A stretch of DNA of 18,113 bases from Lachnospiraceae bacterium UBA6403 (lineage in GTDB: Bacteria > Bacillota > Clostridia > Lachnospirales > Lachnospiraceae): positions 10,584 through 28,696 of the forward strand of contig DJPV01000048.1 of the NCBI GenBank assembly GCA_002437435.1, given 5' to 3'. The stretch's first letter is position 1. Every line of letters begins with the position of its first letter. The notes beneath the pieces were generated by a model. The model was not told the origin of the DNA, searched no databases, and saw only the letters and a program-made list of their open reading frames with translations. Shown here piece after piece: positions 6,610 through 12,721 of this stretch. A program made the position numbers and the translations under genes.

Positions 6610-6905
6610 GTATATACGCCTCCTCCTGTAGATTCTTCTAAGAGGCACTTACAATTTGCCTGACATTTTCGTTCCAGTCTTTGGAAATAAACACATTTCA
6701 AACATTCGTGCTCTGTCATAAATAATGCTTTCTCATTTCTGGCTACAATCTTTCGGTAACGCTTTTTCAAATAAGAAACATCATATAAATCCTGCTTGAT
6801 TTCATTCATGGCATTTTGCTTCATTATCGCTGTATTCAGTGAATTAATGTAGCTGACGAACTTTTCCTCAGTGCTTATATCCACACCTTTAAAAGTTAAT
6901 TCCAT
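6606..6905 (-). CDS. Hypothetical protein with a Cys cluster
   Basis: A 99-aa, mostly charged and helical protein (SYINSLNTAIMKQNAMNEIK, then a basic KKRYRK stretch). It ends in a compact cysteine group, CLKC-x9-C-x3-C-x-C at about 69-87, which could bind zinc or an iron-sulphur cluster. I do not recognise a family. The ATG at 6905 has AGGTAAG about 8 bases upstream and overlaps the end of a 39-codon frame in another reading frame. Its stop overlaps the next start (ATGA). This chain of overlaps indicates translational coupling in the first operon of the conjugative element. A DNA- or RNA-binding regulator would fit the basic stretch and Cys group, but that is a guess. Confidence 0.68.
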   Translation of the reverse strand: MELTFKGVDISTEEKFVSYINSLNTAIMKQNAMNEIKQDLYDVSYLKKRYRKIVARNEKALFMTEHECLKCVYFQRLERKCQANCKCLLEESTGGGVYT

Positions 6906-7015
6906 TCACTACTTACCTGCTTTCTACACGGCTCATGCCATGTAGGTGTGCTTTTTTCCCATTTGCCTGCACACATAGGAATTACAGATAAGCCGCATTT
7001 GCGTTTACGACGCAT
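6896..7015 (-). CDS. Putative 39-aa Cys-containing mini-protein
   Basis: The reading frame begins MRRKRKCGLSVIPMCAGKWE and ends EPCRKQVSSEWN, with three cysteines and a very basic N-terminus. Its ATG shares one base with the stop of the preceding 24-codon frame (TAATG), and its end overlaps the start of the 99-aa gene by 10 bases. This is the spacing seen in translationally coupled operons. It has no clear site of its own, as expected for termination-reinitiation. The frame also contains the 9-bp hairpin at 6924-6945. No family recognised. Confidence 0.45.
   Translation of the reverse strand: MRRKRKCGLSVIPMCAGKWEKSTPTWHEPCRKQVSSEWN
6924..6945 (-). promoter_or_regulatory. Hairpin close to the 99-aa gene start
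   Basis: In minus-strand RNA, CTACATGGC pairs with GCCGTGTAG over 9 bp with loop ATGA. One pair is G-U in the minus RNA but a C-A mismatch on the plus strand, so the structure suits the minus transcript. It ends about 10 bases before the ribosome binding site of the 99-aa gene and could control its translation. Confidence 0.5.
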
Positions 7016-7089
7016 TAAGTTAAATTAAATAATGCTATCCTCTCTACCGCCTTTTCGAGAGCCAGGAAGTTCCCTTTGAACACCTTCAT
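7015..7089 (-). CDS. Putative 24-aa peptide
   Basis: The frame reads MKVFKGNFLALEKAVERIAL and ends FNLT. A GGAAGGA site lies about 9 bases before the ATG, and the TAA overlaps the next ATG by one base (TAATG). The peptide could form one amphipathic helix. It could equally be a leader whose translation opens the downstream frames. Too short for family assignment. Confidence 0.42.
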   Translation of the reverse strand: MKVFKGNFLALEKAVERIALFNLT

Positions 7090-7095
7090 AGTTTA

Positions 7096-7143
7096 TTATC
7101 CTTCCGCAACAGTATTGACTACCCTTACTCGCTCCACTTTCAT
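7096..7143 (-). CDS. Possible 15-aa leader peptide
   Basis: The frame reads MKVERVRVVNTVAEG and stops 6 bases before the next ATG. An AAGGA lies 7 bases ahead of its start. It is supported only by the ribosome binding site and by its place in the chain of tiny frames, so it may be chance. Confidence 0.22.
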   Translation of the reverse strand: MKVERVRVVNTVAEG

Positions 7144-7342
7144 TTCTCAATCCTTCAGCACTCTTCGCAAGTATATTTGATTTCCATTAGGTATCTGAAC
7201 CGGAATTATCACTATATCTGTAATTGTTATTCAATTGTATGAGCTGCTTTGCAACTCGCAGGATTATGATATAGCAAAATTTTGAATCCTTGAACTTCGC
7301 CAAAAGAAGTATTTTCAACATATCTATTCTTTTTATGTTAGT
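7144..7342. other. Untranslated leader of the conjugation operon
   Basis: About 200 bases between the predicted minus-strand transcription start (near 7363) and the first tiny frame. A frame of about 43 codons begins at the ATG near 7322 (MLKILLLAKFKD...) without a ribosome binding site, and a 10-codon frame ends TCEEC. Neither is convincing. No strong hairpin was seen. Confidence 0.3.
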
Positions 7343-7430
7343 CCTCATTTGTGGTCTGTTCGTATTCTCATTATATAGTCCACATTTGTGGTTGTCAATA
7401 TATTTTCAAAATAATGTACCACTTTTGTGA
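7343..7430. promoter_or_regulatory. Three operator copies for the XRE repressor
   Basis: O2 at 7380-7391 is CCACATTTGTGG, an inverted repeat (CCACA/TGTGG). O1 at 7343-7354 is CCTCATTTGTGG (11 of 12 identical) and O3 at 7419-7430 is CCACTTTTGTGA (10 of 12). Steps are 37 and 39 bp. O2 fills the spacer of the minus promoter, O1 lies just inside its transcribed region, and O3 lies at the -35 region of the repressor's own promoter. That the neighbouring XRE protein binds here is an inference from position. Confidence 0.72.
7370..7398 (-). promoter_or_regulatory. Consensus sigma-A promoter of the conjugation operon
   Basis: On the minus strand, TTGACA (7393-7398), a 17-base spacer and TATAAT (7370-7375) match the consensus at all 12 positions. 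Transcription should start near 7363 and run left into the element genes. The operator CCACAAATGTGG occupies most of the spacer, so a bound repressor would block RNA polymerase. Confidence 0.88.
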
Positions 7431-7436
7431 ACTCTG

Positions 7437-7445
7437 TGTTAAAAT
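7437..7445 (+). promoter_or_regulatory. Extended -10 promoter of the XRE gene
   Basis: TGT-TAAAAT has the TGn extension and lies 32 bases before the XRE start codon. The matching -35 position is poor and is touched by operator O3, which suggests weak, self-repressed expression. The gene's ribosome binding site is GAGGTG, 7-8 bases before the ATG at 7477. Confidence 0.5.
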
Positions 7446-7476
7446 ATTCATATCAATTTGTTTGAGGTGATTATTA

Positions 7477-7980
7477 ATGGATAATAGACATTCAATTGGA
7501 AGTAAAATTCAAAAATATAGAAAATTAAAAGATATGACACAGGACGAATTATCAAAACAGTCCGGTATTTATTTATCTACCATAAAGAAATATGAAAGCG
7601 GTGAACGAAATCCAAAACCAGATCAGCTTCAAAAAATAGCAGAAGCTCTTGGCATTAGCGTAACTGTATTTCTTGATTACGATATTAATACTGTTAGTGA
7701 TGTTCTTTCTTTAGTTATGAAGCTTAACGAACAATCCCCATTGAAAATATCTGCTGATAAGGATAAAGATGGCAACTACATCCCCAGCAGCATACACATG
7801 ATATTTGAAGATTCACAAATAAATGAAGCTATTTGTTCTTATCTAAATTGTAAACAACAGATGGATTTAATTGCCTATGAGGATAATGATAAAGCTGTGA
7901 TTGAACAGCAAAAAGAATTTTATGATGATAAGATTAACAGATTGCTCTTATTTAACGAATGTATTAAAAAAATCCGCTAA
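7477..7980 (+). CDS. XRE-family (Cro/CI-type) transcriptional repressor
   Basis: A 167-aa protein. Residues 8-63 are a clear HTH_3 domain: IGSKIQKYRKLKDMTQDELSK, then the recognition-helix region YLSTIKKYESGERNPKPDQL and IAEALGISVTVFL. The C-terminal 100 residues, probably for dimerisation or signal sensing, match nothing I recognise. No metalloprotease (HEXXH) or LexA-type Ser/Lys pattern is evident, so how it is relieved is unknown. It is the only plus-strand gene in the window and is divergent from the conjugation operon. Three similar palindromic sites lie in the gap, one inside a perfect promoter. The likely role is to keep conjugation genes off and limit its own synthesis. A terminator overlaps its stop codon. 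Confidence 0.9.
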   Translation: MDNRHSIGSKIQKYRKLKDMTQDELSKQSGIYLSTIKKYESGERNPKPDQLQKIAEALGISVTVFLDYDINTVSDVLSLVMKLNEQSPLKISADKDKDGNYIPSSIHMIFEDSQINEAICSYLNCKQQMDLIAYEDNDKAVIEQQKEFYDDKINRLLLFNECIKKIR

Positions 7981-7994
7981 ATTGCGGATTTTTT
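7970..7994 (+). terminator. Intrinsic terminator of the XRE gene
   Basis: AAATCCGC (7970-7977) pairs with GCGGATTT (7984-7991) around the loop TAAATT, followed by a T run to 7994. It overlaps the last codons and stop of the XRE gene. An A run on the other side would allow it to work on minus transcripts too. Confidence 0.92.
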
Positions 7995-8035
7995 CATTGC
8001 TAGGACTCTATTATAATACTTCTCTTTACATATCC

Positions 8036-8057
8036 TGAGTAGTTTATCACCTACTCA
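8036..8057. repeat. Small hairpin between XRE and the element boundary
   Basis: TGAGTAG (8036-8042) and CTACTCA (8051-8057) are perfect 7-bp inverted arms around 8 bases. Just right of it TTGGTAAA occurs twice, 11 bp apart (about 8064-8082). Such short repeats near the presumed element end may be integrase arm sites, but this is only a suggestion. Confidence 0.35.
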
Positions 8058-8116
8058 AATAGCTTTGGTAAATCGTTGGTAAAAATCTACTGTAACATCC
8101 CCAAAACACTGTAAAA

Positions 8117-8176
8117 TCAAGTATTTTTAATCAAGGTTAGTATGTTGCCGTGGCAGATGAAAAGTACTTTTATCAT
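8117..8176 (-). pseudogene. 5' end of a low-molecular-weight protein tyrosine phosphatase gene, cut after 12 codons
   Basis: From the ATG at 8176 the frame reads MIKVLFICHGNI, the almost invariant N-terminus of LMW protein tyrosine phosphatases. The phosphate-binding loop should continue CRS (CX5R), but here it goes to LTLIKNT and a stop. Family-like sequence ends near 8141. The upstream side (8177-8260) looks like a normal gene leader with a weak AGGA site. Intact members are about 150 residues. The cut lies where the conjugative element should end, so it is a candidate element-chromosome junction within this gene's start. Past the junction another frame reads LDFTVFWGCYSRFLPTIYQS for about 26 codons, possibly the tail of an integrase, but I cannot place it. 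Confidence 0.65.
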
Positions 8177-8193
8177 AATTTTCCTATCTCAAA

Positions 8194-8243
8194 ATGCCCT
8201 GTAACGCCGAGTTTTGCGTTGATTTATCGGCTTTTCTGGGCAT
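8194..8243 (-). promoter_or_regulatory. Nested hairpin in the phosphatase leader
   Basis: ATGCCC (8194-8199) pairs with GGGCAT (8238-8243), and inside it GCCGA (8206-8210) pairs with TCGGC (8227-8231). A competing pair AACGC/GCGTT (8203-8207 with 8216-8220) shares bases with the inner stem. It lies about 18 bases before the broken phosphatase start codon. It may be a regulatory leader. No known riboswitch was recognised. Confidence 0.35.
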
Positions 8244-8261
8244 CGTATTTTCCCTGTTAAT

Positions 8262-8385
8262 GACTACACTTTTTGCAAAATACTTCAAAATGGTGCAATT
8301 CAAGGCAATGTGTAGTAGTCAAATCGTAGTCAGTTAAGGGGGTTCAGACTACTGATGGGGGTGTACATTATTTAACGAAAGGGGG
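8262..8385. repeat. Cluster of GTAGTC repeats and three G5 runs
   Basis: GACTACAC (8262-8269), GTGTAGTAGTC (8310-8320), GTAGTC (8326-8331) and GACTACT (8347-8353) are direct and inverted copies that could pair in several ways. GGGGG runs occur at 8338, 8357 and 8381. The stretch 8177-8423 holds no gene other than the phosphatase leader. The pattern could be a recombination or transposon-end remnant. Confidence 0.4.
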
Positions 8386-8423
8386 CTAATCTCTGTTTTA
8401 CTCTCTCATCTTTAATATCTATC

Positions 8424-9344
8424 TCAAGATATTTTTAATGCAATAAAATATGTTGGAAAATCATACCCATCTTTAGACAAAATTATTGATGCAACTCTTG
8501 TTGATGCATTAGGATATGTCAATTCTTCATATTTTCTTTTTACTTCTATAGGAAATTTATATGTTTCTAAATATGCAGAATATCTTTTCCAAAAAAATTC
8601 AAAATCGGCTGTACTTACATACGAAGCAATAAATGTTGCGGTTCCTAACGAGTTATAATTCACAATAGCTTTATCAATATGAGTAGAAATATATGACTGA
8701 TTAACACAATCTAATTTTAGTCCTTCAAAAATTGCTATTTCTTTTCCATTCTTTGAAAGTAAAATATCAACCTCAGCTGCATCTTTACCATTAACAGATA
8801 TGCCGTGTCTAGTCTGATCTTTAACCTCTTTGTAGCCTTTAATCGATAGCATATCTCTATAATAGTCATTAATGCTGTTTTCCGTACTACTCTCATTAAA
8901 TGAGTAATTTAGACAGACTCGCTCCCCTATTTGAATCAAATCACTAAGTACAACCTTAGCTATTTCAATATCTGCATTCAATCTATCTTCATTTGTTTCT
9001 GGCATATCATCTAAAACATCATTAGGAAAAAAATACATGTCTCTAACTAAAAATCCAGATTCACTAGGTTTTAATGCTTTTTCTAGTGCAGTTTCAAAAA
9101 TCAATTTGTTATCTTTTAAACAAGTTATATCTGCTGAAGAACCTTCGAAAGTAATATCAATTGCCTTTTTATTCCAATTATCTCCATGAAGTCCCGCATA
9201 ATAGGCCAAACCGACATCATCATACTCATATATACACTTTTTAAACGAATCCGCTACATTTGATTTTTTCATTTGCTGTAAATACTGACAAACACGCCTA
9301 TCAAAATTACTAGGTAATTTGTACGAAAAATCAAAATCTCCCAA
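8424..9344 (-). CDS. Predicted PD-(D/E)XK-like effector protein of unknown family
   Basis: A 306-aa protein if the TTG at 9344 is used; this start is chosen because AAAGGAGG lies 8 bases upstream. A longer frame from the TTG at 9380 has no such site. The N-terminal half (about 1-150) matches nothing I know. The C-terminal part carries a nuclease-like pattern: a helix NDYYRDML (about 159-166), then DQTRHGISVNGKDAAEVDIL with the acidic pair near 191-193, and EIAIFEGLKL (about 202-211) supplying Glu and Lys. After it come ISTHIDKAIVNYNSLG and a beta strand FIASYV. This resembles the restriction-endonuclease-like effector domains of bacterial conflict proteins, but the ExK motif is loose (EGLK). 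Its AT-rich composition and its decayed kinase and Fic neighbours suggest a horizontally acquired defence-type gene. Confidence 0.6.
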   Translation of the reverse strand: MGDFDFSYKLPSNFDRRVCQYLQQMKKSNVADSFKKCIYEYDDVGLAYYAGLHGDNWNKKAIDITFEGSSADITCLKDNKLIFETALEKALKPSESGFLVRDMYFFPNDVLDDMPETNEDRLNADIEIAKVVLSDLIQIGERVCLNYSFNESSTENSINDYYRDMLSIKGYKEVKDQTRHGISVNGKDAAEVDILLSKNGKEIAIFEGLKLDCVNQSYISTHIDKAIVNYNSLGTATFIASYVSTADFEFFWKRYSAYLETYKFPIEVKRKYEELTYPNASTRVASIILSKDGYDFPTYFIALKIS

Positions 9345-9481
9345 AATACTTGCCTCCTTTATAAATTCTTTTGCCTTCAAAACCAGTCTAATTCTTTATT
9401 GTCACTGAATCACTTTATATTTTTATTGATTATCTGCATCTGTTTGTCACGCGTCGAATTATAGTTCCAAGGACGGCTGCT
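9345..9481. other. Gap upstream of the nuclease-like gene, with a GC-richer patch
   Basis: No confident gene. The part from about 9449 continues into a GC-richer patch (to about 9575) that contrasts with the very AT-rich surroundings and may be foreign or a gene remnant. No clear -10/-35 pair was found for the nuclease-like gene. Confidence 0.3.
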
Positions 9482-9724
9482 TCACTTCACAATATGATCC
9501 AGATACTGCATGACTAGTCCGACTCGATCTCTGTCGCTCTGAACGCCACCATACAGACTTTCTTGTACATTCTGTCTAATTAAGAAGTAATTAATTATAC
9601 TATCATTATCAAATCTAATTATAATATGATTGAAGAATTTCTGGTAAATCTCTTTTGTTAATATCCAGTCTCGATAAGTGAACTGGTTGTTGTTTAAGCA
9701 AACTATATAATTCCATGGCTTCTG
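9482..9724 (-). pseudogene. Open frame of 80 codons without a start, overlapping the kinase remnant
   Basis: In the frame shifted by one base from the kinase C-terminal part, 80 codons are open and read like protein: QFTYRDWILTKEIYQKFFNH, then INYFLIRQNVQESLYGG, then SDRDRVGLVMQYLDHIVK and a stop at 9482. It extends about 130 bases beyond the kinase frame, through the GC-richer patch. There is no start codon with a ribosome binding site. It may be the frameshifted true C-terminus of the kinase gene or a fragment of another gene. No family recognised. Confidence 0.3.
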
Positions 9725-10685
9725 TTAAATTATTCTTGACATTCCGAATCAAAGATTCCCCTATGCCCATTACATAAAATCTATTATGAGAAATTCCCAC
9801 TTTTAATATAATAAATAAGAATAATGCGCTTATAGAACTATCACTAGTCAAATTATAATATTTTTGGCATATTGATCCAATTGTATCTGTATAATTAAAT
9901 CCCCACATTTGACTTGTATAATAATCCTTCAATTATCTAACAAGATTTTGCAATAATTCTAATTGTCTATATTCTAAATGTATATAATCATCAGAAGAAA
10001 GAGCAAAGAAAAACTTCTCAATTGAATCCTCTTGTGCATGAGACATAAGTTTTAAAGCAAGATTTCCAACATCACTAAAATCCATCATCCCCATTTTCAA
10101 AAGAGAAATACTAGTACTAATATCATCATTTGCTGTAATTTTAAGTATATTTTGATATACATTATCCACCATGCTTTTTAATTCTCTTGAACTAGCAAAT
10201 CGCCTATCTGCATGAGGATTTGTGCACTTATCAACTATATATCCGATTTCATCATTTGGAATCGAATGTTGAAGAAAATTAGTGACTATATCTTCAAGTA
10301 TTTTTCCAAAAGCAAAAATATCCGTTTTATCATCTACATTTTCTGAATTTTGAGCTTGCTCTGGTGATATATATCTTTGAGTTCCAAACACATCACCATA
10401 CTGTGTTAGGCGAAGAGAATTGGAATCTATCTGTCGACCAAATCCCAGATCACTAATAGCTATATCTGTATCTGAATTATATAATATATTTTGTGGCTTC
10501 AAATCCCTATGTATTACTCCTTGTTCATGCAAATATATAAGACCATTTAATACTTCCGCTATAACATTATATTGTCTGTCAAAATTATTATACAACATAG
10601 GAATAATTTGTACGATACTACATTGATACTTTGGCATAATATAATATTTTTTCTTTGCATTTTAAATAGAATTTATATTTTTCAA
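9615..10685 (-). pseudogene. Decayed Ser/Thr protein kinase
   Basis: The kinase C-lobe is clear: hinge-like KKYYIMPKY just before and at the ATG at 10637, alpha-E helix VIAEVLNGLIYLHEQGVI, catalytic loop HRDLKPQNIL, DLG in place of DFG at 63-65, GTQRYISPE at 85-93 and DIFAFGKILEDI near 106-117. The nucleotide-binding N-lobe (glycine loop, catalytic lysine, helix C) is missing. The same frame continues upstream to a TTG at 10685 with a good AAGGGGAG site but is cut by a TAA at 10664-10662. A second in-frame TAA at 9935-9933 separates a further 105 codons of the helical C-terminal region. With the N-lobe gone and two nonsense codons it cannot be an active kinase. Intact relatives occur in signalling and in some phage-defence loci; here it lies beside a nuclease-like gene. 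Confidence 0.72.
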
Positions 10686-10825
10686 CTAAATCTCCCCTTT
10701 AGTATTTCTATGTTAAAACTAACAATAACGTATCATTTCATTGTTTCAATTACTATACTATCCATTCGTATTCGAAATTTTTCTGATCTAAACATTTCTC
10801 CAGCAATTTTACCCAAGCAATACAC

Positions 10826-11872
10826 CTACCTCACCCCAAAATAGCAGGTAGTTTTTCCTTTTCCTTCTTTCCTCAATTCTCCTGATGCAACCAATTTTCG
10901 CAGTGCACCTTCAATAGAACTGTCACTGAGTGTAGGGCATAGCTCCCGTATATCCTGCTTATTGAAACGTCCAATTTTATTATGACTTGCTCTCCGTACC
11001 ATTTCAAGTGCAGGCAGTTTTATTTCAACCAACGCCATTCTGTCTTCAAAATCTTTATAGGCAGCAAGGATGGTTCCAAGTAAATATTTGATAAATGGCA
11101 CTACATCTTCTGTTCCATCATGCCAGCCCGGCTGAGCCGCAGCAAGAGCCTCATAGTACAGGTCTTTATTCTTGGCAATCTTTGCTTCCAATGAGACATA
11201 CTTTCCAACATAGAATCCACTCCGATACAGCAGTAATGTAGTGAGCAGACGGCTCATTCTTCCATTTCCGTCATTGAAAGGATGAATGCATAAAAAGTCA
11301 TGTATAAAAACAGGGATAGCAATAAGTGGCTCCAATTCCATATTTCCTATGACACGATTGTATTCCTCACAGATTCTGTCGAGTGCCTCCTGTGTTTCAA
11401 ACGGAGCAGGTGGTGTAAACAGCACTTCAACATGTCCATCCGGATAAGTAGCACTAATATAATTCTGTACATTCTTTGTTTGCCCTGCAATCGGATTGTT
11501 CATATGACTATATAACATCTTGTGCAGTTGCAAAATATAATTTTTTGTAATAGGAATTGCATCAAAGCTATCATGAATAACATTCAGCAAATCACGATAC
11601 CCCGCAATTTCCTGCTCATCCCGGTTCTTAGGTGTTGTCTTTTCTTCAACAAGCTGACGAATTCTGGTACTCGTCGTAACAATGCCTTCAATAGCATTAG
11701 ACGCCTCGGTACTTTGTATTTTTGCAATCTCTACAAGTTTATCAAGTTCCTTTGGACGCTGCCTCAAATACATCTCCTGTTTTCCAGCTTCTTTATAAAT
11801 AGCAGCAATTAAACCTAAAATCTCTGAATCCCATTTCTGGTATTTAATTGCAGAATAATTGAAGTTTCGCAT
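10826..11872 (-). CDS. Fic family protein (class II AMP-transferase) with C-terminal winged helix
   Basis: A 348-aa protein. The N-terminal helical region holds the auto-inhibitory motif SNAIEG (58-63), the (S/T)xxxE(G/N) signature of class II Fic proteins, whose Glu blocks ATP binding. The Fic core follows, with the flap around TYPDGHVEVLFTPP and the catalytic HPFNDGNGRMSR at 197-208 (catalytic His197, complete HxFx(D/E)GNGRxxR). Residues about 280-348 look like a winged-helix domain (NKQDIRELCPTLSDSSIEGALRKLVASGELRKEGKGK), common in this subfamily and probably DNA-binding. Fic enzymes transfer AMP to target-protein hydroxyls; the target is unknown. The start ATG at 11872 follows a GGAGGAG site. 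Its promoter lies within an inverted repeat, suggesting autoregulation. The gene is intact, unlike the kinase remnant downstream. Confidence 0.92.
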   Translation of the reverse strand: MRNFNYSAIKYQKWDSEILGLIAAIYKEAGKQEMYLRQRPKELDKLVEIAKIQSTEASNAIEGIVTTSTRIRQLVEEKTTPKNRDEQEIAGYRDLLNVIHDSFDAIPITKNYILQLHKMLYSHMNNPIAGQTKNVQNYISATYPDGHVEVLFTPPAPFETQEALDRICEEYNRVIGNMELEPLIAIPVFIHDFLCIHPFNDGNGRMSRLLTTLLLYRSGFYVGKYVSLEAKIAKNKDLYYEALAAAQPGWHDGTEDVVPFIKYLLGTILAAYKDFEDRMALVEIKLPALEMVRRASHNKIGRFNKQDIRELCPTLSDSSIEGALRKLVASGELRKEGKGKTTCYFGVR

Positions 11873-11891
11873 TCCCTTACTCCTCCTTCCT

Positions 11892-11929
11892 TTCCCTTAA
11901 ATAATAGTGTTAATTAAGGGAATAGTCAA
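11892..11929 (-). promoter_or_regulatory. fic promoter inside an inverted-repeat operator
   Basis: On the minus strand, TTGACT (11924-11929), 17 bases, then TATTAT (11901-11906). TTCCCTTAA (11892-11900) and TTAAGGGAA (11914-11922) are perfect 9-bp inverted arms: one lies in the promoter spacer, the other just after the -10. A looser copy, TCCCAATTAAGGAA, lies at 11961-11974. The Fic protein's own winged helix is the obvious candidate to bind, by inference only. Confidence 0.7.
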
Positions 11930-11991
11930 TAAATTAAGCCATTTATCTCATAGTATTTTATCCCAATTAAGGAAATATTATTTTTACCTAT

Positions 11992-12366
11992 CTAATCCCT
12001 ATTCCTCTCCATCTCCCTCTGAATCCAGGTCATGATCACATCCACAAGATACTCCTGCTGTATCTGGCTTAATTCCCTGCCCGGCTGTATCTTATGCCAT
12101 TTCCGGATACACTCCCTGCAGCAGGTTGCAGTTGCATGTTGTGCGATAAATACCGGATGCCCTTTCATCGGTGTCTGTTTTCCGTCGTTTGGAATAACCG
12201 CCGGAGTCTCCCGCTTTGCAATAAAGTCCTGCGCATGCTGCCTTATAGTATCCAGACCTTTTTCATTTATGTAATCAATATCCTTCTGCTTTAAATGAAA
12301 ACTGCTTCGGAACTTGGAATTACCAAGTCTCTCAAATAGCTGCTTATACCATTCCTCTTTTGTCAT
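11992..12366 (-). CDS. DUF4186 domain protein
   Basis: A 124-aa protein that matches the DUF4186 pattern throughout. FRSSFHLKQKDIDYINEKGL at about 19-38 is followed by TIRQHAQDFIAKRE, the highly conserved NDGKQTPMKGHPVFIAQHAT at 80-99, TCCRECIRKWH at about 101-111 and a C-terminal YLVDVIMTWIQREM helix. The conserved His and Cys residues (GHPVFIAQHATATCCREC and KWH) suggest metal binding, but the family has no known role; members are often near mobile or defence genes. The ATG at 12366 has GGAG about 8 bases upstream. It precedes fic in the same direction, with a 119-base gap that contains the fic promoter, so the two are probably separately controlled. The gene appears complete. Confidence 0.87.
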   Translation of the reverse strand: MTKEEWYKQLFERLGNSKFRSSFHLKQKDIDYINEKGLDTIRQHAQDFIAKRETPAVIPNDGKQTPMKGHPVFIAQHATATCCRECIRKWHKIQPGRELSQIQQEYLVDVIMTWIQREMERNRD

Positions 12367-12439
12367 TAAAATTCTCCAAACTTCTTATGGCATCCCAACA
12401 CTTCCTGTCAGAATGTCATCTATAAACATAAATACTATA

Positions 12440-12721
12440 TTATTCTTCCCCATGCTCCTTCACAACCAGTCTGCCTCTGCCCTTCTCCTTTGCAGCATAG
12501 AGTGCATTATCCGCTTCCTCATATAACTGGTTAAAGGTTGCTTCTGACTTTGCGACGACTGCTCCCATGGAGATGCTTGTGCCGCCTTCGGTGTATTTTA
12601 CTGTCAGGTTTACTTTATCAAATATCTGCTGTGCACGCTCCCGGATCGTTTCTTCTGGTACGCTCTTGTTGAAGAACAGCATTGCCGTAAATTCATCACC
12701 ACCCATACGGCAGGCAAAATC
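12440..12721 (-). pseudogene. GGDEF domain fragment (3' part of a broken c-di-GMP signalling gene)
   Basis: Ninety-three codons in one frame: DFACRMGGDEFTAMLFF, RERAQQIFDKVN, GTSISMGAVVA, FNQLYEEADNALYAAKEKGR and a charged end. The active-site GGDEF loop and the C-terminal half of a diguanylate cyclase domain are present, but the N-terminal half (the DxLTGxxNR region and the first metal-binding Asp) is absent. Sequence jumps directly from a PAS-like segment in another frame at 12721. A PAS domain end plus half a GGDEF domain, several hundred bases, appears to have been deleted. It has no start or ribosome binding site of its own at this point and should not make an active enzyme. Confidence 0.75.

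Noticed and set aside
7200..7322. Frame of about 43 codons MLKILLLAKFKD... in the operon leader
   Set aside because: No ribosome binding site and no recognisable content; kept only as a remark under the leader.
8338..8385. G-quadruplex from the G5 runs
   Set aside because: Only three runs, with linkers of 14 and 19 bases; a fourth run is missing.
10735..10828. Small frame after the fic stop (ending FRIRMDSIVIETMK)
   Set aside because: The only ATG is two bases after a GGAG, too close to initiate, and the peptide has no context.
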